NCBI RefSeq assembly: GCF_003201775.1
Contig: NZ_QJJZ01000007.1
Location: forward strand, 124,001-188,000
Direction of reading: 5' to 3'
DNA: 64,000 nucleotides
From: Arenibacter sp. ARW7G5Y1
Lineage (GTDB): Bacteria > Bacteroidota > Bacteroidia > Flavobacteriales > Flavobacteriaceae
Shown here in pieces: positions 7,847 through 14,676 of this stretch (its first letter is position 1; each line of letters starts with the position of its first letter). The position numbers were made by a program, and so were the translations under genes. Below the pieces are notes generated by a model, which was not told the DNA's origin, ran no database searches, and saw only the letters and a program-made list of their open reading frames with translations.

Positions 7847-8852
7847 CTGTCAAAGTGATTAAAAAAGAAATTAACGAGGTTTTTTCTGAAGGGGATAGGG
7901 GTATTCCCAAGTTGTCTCCAATTTTCAAAAGGGGATCCAGGGTGGCTGAATCCGTAATGCCATCCGTATAGAAATCAAGTACGGCCGTTAGGCTTCCAAA
8001 CCTTCCATCGTGCATATAAGGTGCCGTAAGTTCAACATTACGTAGGCTTGGCACTTTAAATTTGTAGCGATCGGACTCGGCACCGCTAACTTCCTCCCTG
8101 CCTATATCCATAAGATTGGGATTGGGCGGTAATCCGTTGTTTCTAAATTGCCCGTCGGTAAAAAGATCGGAACTGTGGCAAGTGGCACATTTTGCCTGGA
8201 AGATGGCCAAACCTTCCTGTTCGTTAGAGGTCAATTGGCTACCCGATTCCTGGCGTACATATTTGTCGTATTTGGAATTGGAGGAAACCATCATAAGCAT
8301 AAACTGTGAAAGGGCCTTTAGAAAATTTTCATTGTTCACTTCCCCTTCATCAAAGGCATTTTTGAAAAGATTTTGGTATTCTGTGTCCGATTTTAATTTT
8401 GTTAGTACATTGCTTAATGTCTCTCCCATTTCCACTTCATTGGTAATAGGTATAATAGGAAATAAATCCAAATGGGAAGTAGCACCGTCCCAGGTAAATT
8501 CGTTCATGAAGGCAACATTTTGTATCGCCGGAGTATTTCGCGAACCCTCAAGATCATCTATTCCATGACTAAATTGATGGCCATGATGGGTAAAGGCGGT
8601 TCTCTGTTCATGACAAAAGCCGCAGGAGATAAATCCGTTAGCGGAAAGGCGTCCATCATAAAACAGTTTTTTGCCAAGCTCAAATCCCAATTTGGTTGGT
8701 GGGTTGCTTTCCATATCGTAAATGGGTGCCGGAAAATTGGCGGGCACCACAAATTCCAAGGGTTCGTTTATTGTTTGGTATTCTTCAGAATTTTTGGAAC
8801 AAGAGGAAAAAACAAATACAACGACACCATATAATAGGCCGATTCGTTTCAT
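7806..8852 (-). CDS. mbnH: Di-haem cytochrome c peroxidase, MbnH-like
   Basis: A lipoprotein (lipobox near SSCS, residues 15-19) with two c-haem motifs, CGFCH at 77-81 and CATCH at 222-226, and a later APYMHDGRFG segment typical of bacterial di-haem peroxidases. MbnH proteins use a bis-Fe(IV) state to oxidise a tryptophan in the partner MbnP to kynurenine, creating a copper site. The adjacent MbnP-like gene makes that role more likely than simple peroxide removal. The operon order is small Cys protein, MbnP, this gene, outer-membrane protein. Confidence 0.85.
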   Translation of the reverse strand: MKRIGLLYGVVVFVFSSCSKNSEEYQTINEPLEFVVPANFPAPIYDMESNPPTKLGFELGKKLFYDGRLSANGFISCGFCHEQRTAFTHHGHQFSHGIDDLEGSRNTPAIQNVAFMNEFTWDGATSHLDLFPIIPITNEVEMGETLSNVLTKLKSDTEYQNLFKNAFDEGEVNNENFLKALSQFMLMMVSSNSKYDKYVRQESGSQLTSNEQEGLAIFQAKCATCHSSDLFTDGQFRNNGLPPNPNLMDIGREEVSGAESDRYKFKVPSLRNVELTAPYMHDGRFGSLTAVLDFYTDGITDSATLDPLLKIGDNLGIPLSPSEKTSLISFLITLTDETYINDKRFAEY

Positions 8853-8923
8853 TTTTTTAAAATTATGGCAACCGGCACCTTGTAAGTACCGATCGCCAAT
8901 TTATAGATAATGGTTAGAAACTC

Positions 8924-9724
8924 TTAGTGTCCGCCTCCGTTATGTATGTGGTCTACCGCAAACATTTGGGAAGTGTTTACCGCTATTTGGGGAGATTTTA
9001 CTTCATCTACCATAATTACGGATTTTTCTGTTAGTTTAATGCTGGTGGTAGCACCAACCAGTATTTTGCTGGCATCTATTTTTAGATGGATGTTGGAATC
9101 TACACCGTCCCCTACCCTTACGTTCATTGGTAAGGATAAACTAACTTCTTTATAGTTGTCCAGGCTAGAGCCATGGCTTCCCATATGAACCTTAAAATCA
9201 GTGGACTCGGTAACCGTTTCTGAGGTAAACGTGCCCTCAAAATTCAAGAATTTATAGCCGGCCTGCCAAGACCACATCATGTTATTTTCTTCTGCCAATG
9301 TTAAAAAATCGCCTTGGCCTTCCGCTCCTTGTAGGTATTTTTCCTGATCAACCCCAACACCAAATTTAAGAGTGGTGTATTCCCCGGCAGGTATTTCGGG
9401 TAGGGCCACCTCATCAGACTCTTCTTCTTGGTTGATAATGAAATATCCCTGGTCTTTTGGAAAAGTGTATTCCACCCCATCTTTATTGACCAATCTGAAA
9501 TTGCTCACAATGTAATTGAAACGGGTAACAGTAATACTTTCTCCATTAGTATTTGCGCCATTGGCAGTTCCTAGAACAAGATCGTTACCGTTAAAGCCGT
9601 TATCAAAGGTCAGGGATACCTCTCCTGATCCGGTCAGTTCTTCCGAATTATCCGTATCATCACTGGAACAGGAGAAAATTAGAAAAGTGGATAGGGCCAA
9701 TAAGGAATATATAAATGTTTTCAT
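8924..9724 (-). CDS. mbnP: MbnP-family copper-binding lipoprotein
   Basis: Start taken at the ATG giving MKTFIYSLLALSTFLIFSCS, a clear lipoprotein signal (Cys19); a longer frame opening at 9775 is less likely. The protein has the MbnP fold hallmarks: an N-terminal beta strand (GEVSLTFDNGFNG), the conserved MMWSWQAGYKF stretch with W151 and W153, and a His-rich tail (DHIHNGGGH). In characterised pairs MbnH modifies a tryptophan in MbnP to kynurenine for Cu(I) binding. Which Trp is used here cannot be told from sequence alone. Confidence 0.85.
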   Translation of the reverse strand: MKTFIYSLLALSTFLIFSCSSDDTDNSEELTGSGEVSLTFDNGFNGNDLVLGTANGANTNGESITVTRFNYIVSNFRLVNKDGVEYTFPKDQGYFIINQEEESDEVALPEIPAGEYTTLKFGVGVDQEKYLQGAEGQGDFLTLAEENNMMWSWQAGYKFLNFEGTFTSETVTESTDFKVHMGSHGSSLDNYKEVSLSLPMNVRVGDGVDSNIHLKIDASKILVGATTSIKLTEKSVIMVDEVKSPQIAVNTSQMFAVDHIHNGGGH

Positions 9725-9896
9725 TTTAATGTTTTTTAAAGGTTGTATATAGATGGACCGGCAACCTTGCTCCAATAATAGGAATAAGGGTAACTGCCCA
9801 AATCTTATTTGTGAAATTTCTTAAATGTGTAGATATATCGGTGCGTTATATGGGAAGACCATAGGTCACCCATTATAAGAAAAGCACCAAATGGAA

Positions 9897-10274
9897 CTAG
9901 GCCAGTTCTGGCGGTTGGGAAATATCGAAAGTTAGAAGAGTAGGGATAAAAACTTGGACTATTCCAAAATTTTTAGATTGTAATAGATGGATATTTATTC
10001 CGAAATCAATTTGAGGCAAAGTTTCCAAGAACAGACTTGTTAAAGTTTCAGTCTTGGTTTTTTTTTCTCCGAACGGATTTTCCTGATCTTGTTGTGATTC
10101 CTTGGCCAATTGCTTTGCTAGGTAACACTTACCGTCACAATTCAACATAGGCTTGTCCAAATTTTCACATAGTACGTTCTTAATATAGTTGTAGTTAATA
10201 ATATACTCGGCTACCGGCCAAAGTGGCTTTACCAGCATTATAAACCCAACAAATAAAACAACATACTGTTTCAT
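9897..10274 (-). CDS. Small NCDGKC-motif protein heading the copper operon
   Basis: A 125-residue protein with an N-terminal hydrophobic segment (about 1-22), then LNCDGKCYLAKQL at about 44-56. This Cys-x3-Cys arrangement recurs in short Bacteroidota proteins near metal receptor genes; no function is established to my knowledge. It precedes the MbnP gene by about 170 bases on the same strand. A consensus -7 element ends four bases before its ATG, suggesting a leaderless or nearly leaderless message. A periplasmic metal-binding role is inferred. Confidence 0.7.
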   Translation of the reverse strand: MKQYVVLFVGFIMLVKPLWPVAEYIINYNYIKNVLCENLDKPMLNCDGKCYLAKQLAKESQQDQENPFGEKKTKTETLTSLFLETLPQIDFGINIHLLQSKNFGIVQVFIPTLLTFDISQPPELA

Positions 10275-10278
10275 GCAT

Positions 10279-10286
10279 CAAAAGTA
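10279..10286 (-). promoter_or_regulatory. -7 promoter element of the copper operon
   Basis: Read on the minus strand this is TACTTTTG, an exact match to TAnnTTTG. It ends four bases before the ATG of the NCDGKC gene. The transcription start would fall at or very near the A of the start codon. No -33 TTG-type box was found. Confidence 0.45.
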
Positions 10287-10646
10287 GGCCTAAAAATTAG
10301 AATAAAAAATCAGTTTGAAATAAAATTTTGGGGCATATAGAACTATGGGTATAAATAGCTATAACAATGAAGATTAATAAAAAAGGAGTTAATTTGCCAA
10401 TTCCGGTATTTTTGAATATCCAGTCCCGGATCGTTGAAATCCCCTTCTACACGGCTAGCCAAAATGCAAACGTTTATCAAGGACTCTATTGTGCTGAACA
10501 GATCTGTATAACCATCAAACTGGAGGAACGAAGATTTAAATTTATCTTTATTATATCAGAATTGTTCAAGGTGGTCAATTTGTACTTTGTTGATTCCTTC
10601 AACATTTTTAATTGTTTCTTTTTTTTTCCATGGCTGTATTTTACGA
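10287..10646. other. Gap without a convincing gene
   Basis: About 360 bases between the copper operon and the end of the three-paralogue operon. A 108-codon plus-strand frame (10367-10693) runs into the opposite gene, shows no domain and has Phe-rich low complexity, so I leave it out. No clear terminator was found. Confidence 0.5.
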
Positions 10647-10991
10647 TTATGTTAAACCCTCTCTTAATTTCTCTTCCCTATAGTAAAGGTTAAGGTCGTC
10701 CAAAAGCGCCTCTTCCCCTTGCGGTAATAACCTATTGGCAATTGTTAGTATTTGACGGATGTATTCCTTTTCATATCTGTCATTGATATCATCAATTAGT
10801 TCCGGATCGATTGCCTTCATGGCCAAGTACAGCATAGCACGGACCGTTAACACAAGATCTACATGGTTGTCCACATAAAAGAGACTTACCTCAAACTTGT
10901 TTTTAAAGAAGGGGTGGGGCTTTAAGGTAGGGTGGTGGTCCAGTGCCTGATGTTTTAAGCTATTGATCAGTTTTTCTTCGTTCGTGTTCAT
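10647..10991 (-). CDS. Small protein A of a three-paralogue family
   Basis: A 114-residue protein with no named family that I recognise. It aligns with the two genes upstream: a central hydrophobic helix (VDLVLTVRAMLYLAMKAID) matches LLxVCxxALD in the others, and ILTIANRLLPQGEEALLDDL matches VLxxVLNMLPxxxMDFLD. It is the most diverged copy. It is cytoplasmic by sequence, lies 9 bases after the second copy, and is last in the operon. Confidence 0.75.
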   Translation of the reverse strand: MNTNEEKLINSLKHQALDHHPTLKPHPFFKNKFEVSLFYVDNHVDLVLTVRAMLYLAMKAIDPELIDDINDRYEKEYIRQILTIANRLLPQGEEALLDDLNLYYREEKLREGLT

Positions 10992-11000
10992 AGTTCATAT

Positions 11001-11384
11001 TTATTCAGTTGATTTTGTCTTGGCATTGTCCAAACCGTTCAGCTTTTCGGTTACGTAGTCCATAAAATCCATTTGACTGTGTGGCAGCATATTTAGGACC
11101 AATTCCAGCACCCTGCCAACGCTGTCATGTTTGGTTACGTTTTGATTGTTTGGAGACAATAGCATTCCGTTCCCGTCCAATGCAAATACACATACTTCCA
11201 GAAGGCTCGCTATGTTCAACAGTAGATCATTATTGTCCCTTACCTCCAAGAATACCTTATAATTTCCATATGAATAACCAGAATCCTGTTTTAATAAGCC
11301 AACGAGGTTTTGATGCAGTTTATGAATTTCGTTCAAGGTCTTCAATTTTTTCTTTTTCATAGCCTGTTTTTTTAGGGTTGTCAT
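11001..11384 (-). CDS. Small protein B of the three-paralogue family
   Basis: A 127-residue protein with a basic N-terminus (three to four Lys clusters). It shares with its upstream neighbour the pattern LLEVCVFALDGNG, about 30 variable residues, then VLELVLNMLPHSQMDFMDYV. It overlaps the first gene of the operon by 4 bases. No signal peptide, membrane span or catalytic motif is visible. An all-helical protein-binding role is a guess. Confidence 0.75.
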   Translation of the reverse strand: MTTLKKQAMKKKKLKTLNEIHKLHQNLVGLLKQDSGYSYGNYKVFLEVRDNNDLLLNIASLLEVCVFALDGNGMLLSPNNQNVTKHDSVGRVLELVLNMLPHSQMDFMDYVTEKLNGLDNAKTKSTE

Positions 11385-11836
11385 TTAGTTGCCATATCCG
11401 GTAAAATATGCCGGATCTTATCAAGGAATTCCATTTCCTCATAGGGTATCATATTGAGTACATAACCGAGTACTTCCTTAATGTTCTGGACGGGTTCTGG
11501 AACAACAATATTTGGGGTGCGTTCCGCATCCAATGCCGTGATGCATACCTTTAATAAACTGGAAATCATAAAGGAGGTTTCCAAATAGCCTTCGGTAATT
11601 AGGTTTACGGTGTAGAGTTCCTTTTTGGAGGGGTAGCGCTTTAAGGTATGGAAATGCTCTAGGGCCAATTCGCTTATTTTATCCAAAATGCTTTTTTCCT
11701 CCGATTCCTGACATTCTACTTGAGATGTACTCTCATTGACAATCGTGTTTTCTTTGGTTGGTTCTCGATTTTCCAAATACTTTCGGCATTCTGTATTAAT
11801 TATGTTTTGTTCTGATTTACTGATTTCGTGGCCCAT
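11381..11836 (-). CDS. Small protein C of the three-paralogue family, operon leader
   Basis: A 151-residue protein: a polar N-terminal extension of about 55 residues absent from the other copies, then the shared domain with LLKVCITALDAER and VLGYVLNMIPYEEMEFLDKI. It is the promoter-proximal member, about 45 bases from a predicted transcription start flanked by TAGATNATCTA dyads. The divergent gene at 11984 encodes an HTH protein, the probable regulator. I know no function for this family. Confidence 0.75.
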   Translation of the reverse strand: MGHEISKSEQNIINTECRKYLENREPTKENTIVNESTSQVECQESEEKSILDKISELALEHFHTLKRYPSKKELYTVNLITEGYLETSFMISSLLKVCITALDAERTPNIVVPEPVQNIKEVLGYVLNMIPYEEMEFLDKIRHILPDMATK

Positions 11837-11870
11837 AATACATACTGTGTTAGAATCATTAATATATCTT

Positions 11871-11934
11871 TAGATTATCTAATCAAATCTATAGATAATC
11901 TATTGAAATTCCAAACAAAACTTTAGATATTCTA
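11871..11934. promoter_or_regulatory. Three phased TAGATNATCTA operator-like dyads with -7 element
   Basis: TAGATTATCTA at 11871-11881 and TAGATAATCTA at 11892-11902 are perfect dyads; TAGATATTCTA at 11924-11934 is a near copy. Centres are 21 and 32 bp apart, two and three helical turns, so all face the same side. A minus-strand -7 element TAGATTTG (11884-11891) sits exactly between the first two, and a plus-strand near match TATATTTA lies at 11954-11961. Binding should repress the paralogue operon; the HTH gene at 11984 is the natural candidate regulator. Confidence 0.65.
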
Positions 11935-11983
11935 TATTTTTCATTAAGAAAAGTATATTTATGTAATCAAATTCAATAGATTT

Positions 11984-12202
11984 ATGACTCCGTTAGGATT
12001 ATTTTTAACCAAAAAATCGGTAAATCGCGCCATGGTCTCAAGACGAACAGGTATTAGTCAGGCTAGACTTTCCCAATTAAGTTCTAATGAATCTACTAAA
12101 CTTCGGGCAGATGAGCTCTATTTGATTGCCTTGGCAATAGACATTGATCCTTGTGAATTATTGATGGAAGTATTTAAAGGACTTAAATTACCTAAAGAGT
12201 AA
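11984..12202 (+). CDS. XRE-type helix-turn-helix regulator
   Basis: A 72-residue protein that is almost only a Cro/C1-type HTH: SVNRAMVSRRTGISQARLSQ, then SNESTKLRADELYLIALAID. It is transcribed divergently from the three-paralogue operon across 147 bases that carry three phased dyads. A DNA-binding repressor acting on that operon and on itself is the simplest reading. Confidence 0.8.
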   Translation: MTPLGLFLTKKSVNRAMVSRRTGISQARLSQLSSNESTKLRADELYLIALAIDIDPCELLMEVFKGLKLPKE

Positions 12203-12772
12203 AGACTGTTGGCATAGATTTTTATTGTTTTAAACCAATAGAAGTATGTGGAATCCGAGTTTTAGAGATCTACTAGATACTTTATATATTCAACATACAA
12301 CATATGTAGGCGTATAAATGGTAGTTTAAAAATAATTGATCTTCGGTACTTTTGGTACTGAAATTCAAAGGGATTTAAACTGTTTTCTCTTGCTGGCAAT
12401 CATTGTTTCTAAAAGTTATCTAGGTGAAAATAATTTACATGCAAGAGCTTTGGATTATAGCGTTTTATTTCAGGTGGGTTGCTTCAATTTATATAATTTT
12501 TGTAAGTATAAAACATTGATATTCAAACTAGTTTAAAAAAAATTACATTCTAGGCTAATTTTGGTACAGCTCGCTAGGCTAATTTTAATGCAATATTTAC
12601 CCTGACTTTGTTACAAATAATCTTGAAATTTACCCTGACTTTGTTACAAAAAATTAAAAACTTACTTCTTCACTGTTAGAAATAATCACGTAAATTTTCC
12701 TATAAGCTCACTTTAAAAGATGATTACTCATTGATTTTTAAGATAATTTTTGATTAAAATGAGTATTAATAT
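12203..12772. other. Gap with direct repeats between HTH gene and hipBA
   Basis: A 570-base AT-rich stretch. A 66-codon frame at 12336-12536 has no domain and is not called. The right half carries the paired direct repeats annotated at 12550-12650. No terminator is obvious after the HTH gene. Confidence 0.5.
12550..12650. repeat. Two nested pairs of direct repeats
   Basis: CTAGGCTAATTTT occurs at 12550-12562 and 12574-12586 (13 bp, perfect). A 23-bp word beginning ATTTACCCTGAC occurs at 12595-12617 and 12628-12650 (perfect, period 33). Clustered direct repeats of this kind are found at IS21-type element ends and in some operators. No transposase lies nearby. Confidence 0.7.
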
Positions 12773-12795
12773 CCCCATAATTGCTATATTTGGGG
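12773..12795 (+). promoter_or_regulatory. hipBA promoter within a palindromic operator
   Basis: CCCCA at 12773-12777 and TGGGG at 12791-12795 form the ends of a 23-bp imperfect palindrome. An exact -7 element, TATATTTG, occupies 12785-12792 inside it. The message would start near 12799, about 12 bases before the hipB ATG. HipB proteins repress their own operon through such dyads, so occupation here should block polymerase. Confidence 0.6.
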
Positions 12796-12810
12796 AAAAT
12801 ATTACCCATT

Positions 12811-13098
12811 ATGAAGAATAAGAAAGCGGTCCTTTTTCCAAAATATCAGAGGATAATGGGGCAATTAGGAGAGAATATAAAGCTTGCCCGTAAACGAAGA
12901 AAGCTTACAACAATTCAGGTATCCGAACGGGCAGGTATAGATAGAAAGACTTTGTATCAGATAGAAAAGGGGAATTCAAAGGTAGCGATTGGTTCATATC
13001 TTAATGTTCTGATTGCACTTGGTTTGCAAGATGATTTCTTGAAGTTGGCAACAGATGACGAATTCGGAAGAAAACTTCAGGACTTGGATTTATTATAA
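12811..13098 (+). CDS. hipB: HipB-like antitoxin/repressor
   Basis: From the ATG at 12811 (a TTG at 12781 is in frame but lies inside the promoter) the 95-residue product carries an XRE HTH: LGENIKLARKRRKLTTIQVS, ERAGIDRKTLYQIEKG, then NSKVAIGSYLNVLIALGL. HipB binds HipA and the operator. The hipA ATG follows the stop after 9 bases with a GGGAAG ribosome site, as in a coupled toxin-antitoxin operon. Confidence 0.85.
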   Translation: MKNKKAVLFPKYQRIMGQLGENIKLARKRRKLTTIQVSERAGIDRKTLYQIEKGNSKVAIGSYLNVLIALGLQDDFLKLATDDEFGRKLQDLDLL

Positions 13099-13107
13099 CA
13101 GGGAAGA

Positions 13108-14361
13108 ATGGCACAAGGTAAATTTGAAATATACGTTTATGCACATTGGCAAGGAATGCCAGAAGCTAAGATAATAGGCGTTCTAACAGCCCATAATGCT
13201 AAGGGAAAAAAAGCCTTTAGCTTCGAATACGATAAGGGTTGGATAAAATCAGAACAACAACTATTGTTGGACCCTGATATCCAATTTTATTCAGGTCCAC
13301 AATACCCATATAAGAAGGAAAACTTTGGTGTCTTTTTAGATAGCATGCCAGATACCTGGGGAAGAACCTTGATGAAAAGACGTGTAGCTCAACTAGCTAA
13401 TGAGAAAGATTTAAAAGCTACTACTTTGTATGAAATCGATTATCTGCTTGGAGTTTATGACGAATGTAGAATGGGAGCTTTACGTTTTAAAACAGATCGC
13501 AACGGACCATTCTTGGATAACAATGAAGAGAATCCTACGCCCCCTTGGTCGTCAGTGAGGGAACTACAAGAAGCTGCCAAGCACTTTGAAAATGACACTG
13601 ATAATGAAGAAGTAAAAAGATGGTTGGCCGTCCTTATGGCTCCAGGATCTTCTTTGGGTGGAGCAAGGCCCAAGGCCAATATTTTGGATGAATATGGGAA
13701 TCTTTGGATAGCTAAATTTCCATCAAAGAATGATACCATTGATAAAGGAGCATGGGAATTTTTGGCATATCGCTTGGCAATAAATTGTGGAATTGAAATG
13801 GCACCCTCCAGAATTGAAAAAATTACTGGTAACTATCATACCTTTTTTACACAACGTTTTGATAGGATAAGGAAAGAACGTATCCATTTTTCATCAGCCA
13901 TGACCATGACCGGTAATAATGAGGACACTATACGAGATAATCCGGCAAGCTATTTGGACATTGCCGAATTCATCCAAAAAAATGGGGTAAACATTGATAA
14001 AAACCTACATCAACTATGGCGTAGGATTGTTTTTAATATCGCGGTTTCGAATACCGATGACCATTTGCGTAATCACGGTTTTATCCTAGGCCCCAAGGGT
14101 TGGATACTTTCCCCTGCTTATGACATTAATCCTTCCATAGATAAAGATGGATTGGCACTTAATATTGATATGGATAACAATGCTTTGGATTTGGAATTGG
14201 CAAAAAGGGTAGGGGAGTACTTTCGTTTGGATGATAAACAAATGGATGCTATTATTGAAGAAGTGATGGCCTCGGTTAGTCAATGGAAAAAGATTGCCAA
14301 TGAAATCGGAATTCCAAGGGCGGAGCAAGAATTAATGGCAGCGGCATTTATGGATGGCTAG
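13108..14361 (+). CDS. hipA: HipA-family serine/threonine kinase toxin
   Basis: A full-length HipA (417 residues, family size about 410-440). Visible marks are the N-terminal HipA_N domain (FEYDKGWI ... FGVFLDSMPDTWGR), the ATP-loop GSSLGGARPKA near residues 187-197, the catalytic loop SNTDDHLRNHGF at about 314-325, and AYDINP as metal-binding equivalent. E. coli HipA phosphorylates glutamyl-tRNA synthetase and induces persistence; targets differ among homologues. No truncation or missing catalytic residue was seen. Confidence 0.9.
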   Translation: MAQGKFEIYVYAHWQGMPEAKIIGVLTAHNAKGKKAFSFEYDKGWIKSEQQLLLDPDIQFYSGPQYPYKKENFGVFLDSMPDTWGRTLMKRRVAQLANEKDLKATTLYEIDYLLGVYDECRMGALRFKTDRNGPFLDNNEENPTPPWSSVRELQEAAKHFENDTDNEEVKRWLAVLMAPGSSLGGARPKANILDEYGNLWIAKFPSKNDTIDKGAWEFLAYRLAINCGIEMAPSRIEKITGNYHTFFTQRFDRIRKERIHFSSAMTMTGNNEDTIRDNPASYLDIAEFIQKNGVNIDKNLHQLWRRIVFNIAVSNTDDHLRNHGFILGPKGWILSPAYDINPSIDKDGLALNIDMDNNALDLELAKRVGEYFRLDDKQMDAIIEEVMASVSQWKKIANEIGIPRAEQELMAAAFMDG

Positions 14362-14463
14362 TTGTTGTTCATGTTAAGTCTGTCGATAAAATTCGAAAAT
14401 TTAGACATATTCAGCATATCTGTCGTTGGTATGGACATCTCGCCATATTACATACGTGGCCAA

Positions 14464-14572
14464 GTGTCCCATAAAAGCTCAATTAATGAAACTATTAAAA
14501 ACGACCAGGAATGGGACACCGAGATAAAATAATATTAGTAGTCTCAAAACTGTCTCGTAAATAGGTCGTTTT
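14464..14572. repeat. Two interlocked perfect 9-bp inverted repeats
   Basis: GTGTCCCAT (14464-14472) pairs with ATGGGACAC (14511-14519). AAAACGACC (14498-14506), inside that loop, pairs with GGTCGTTTT (14564-14572) outside it. The order A-B-A'-B' is a pseudoknot topology if transcribed. It fills the 315-base gap between hipA and the convergent permease gene; no gene is seen here. Confidence 0.55.
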
Positions 14573-14676
14573 ATATAACCAATCGGTCTACAAACTTATT
14601 CTGGGTCGGCATTCGCCGCTGTGAGGATCCGAATACCGATAATGACGAGGGCCGATCAATAACAAAGTGCTTTTAA

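Noticed and set aside
10367..10693. 108-codon plus-strand frame
   Set aside because: Overlaps the end of a supported opposite gene, no domain, biased composition.
12336..12536. 66-codon plus-strand frame before hipBA
   Set aside because: No domain or start signal; lies next to repeat sequence.
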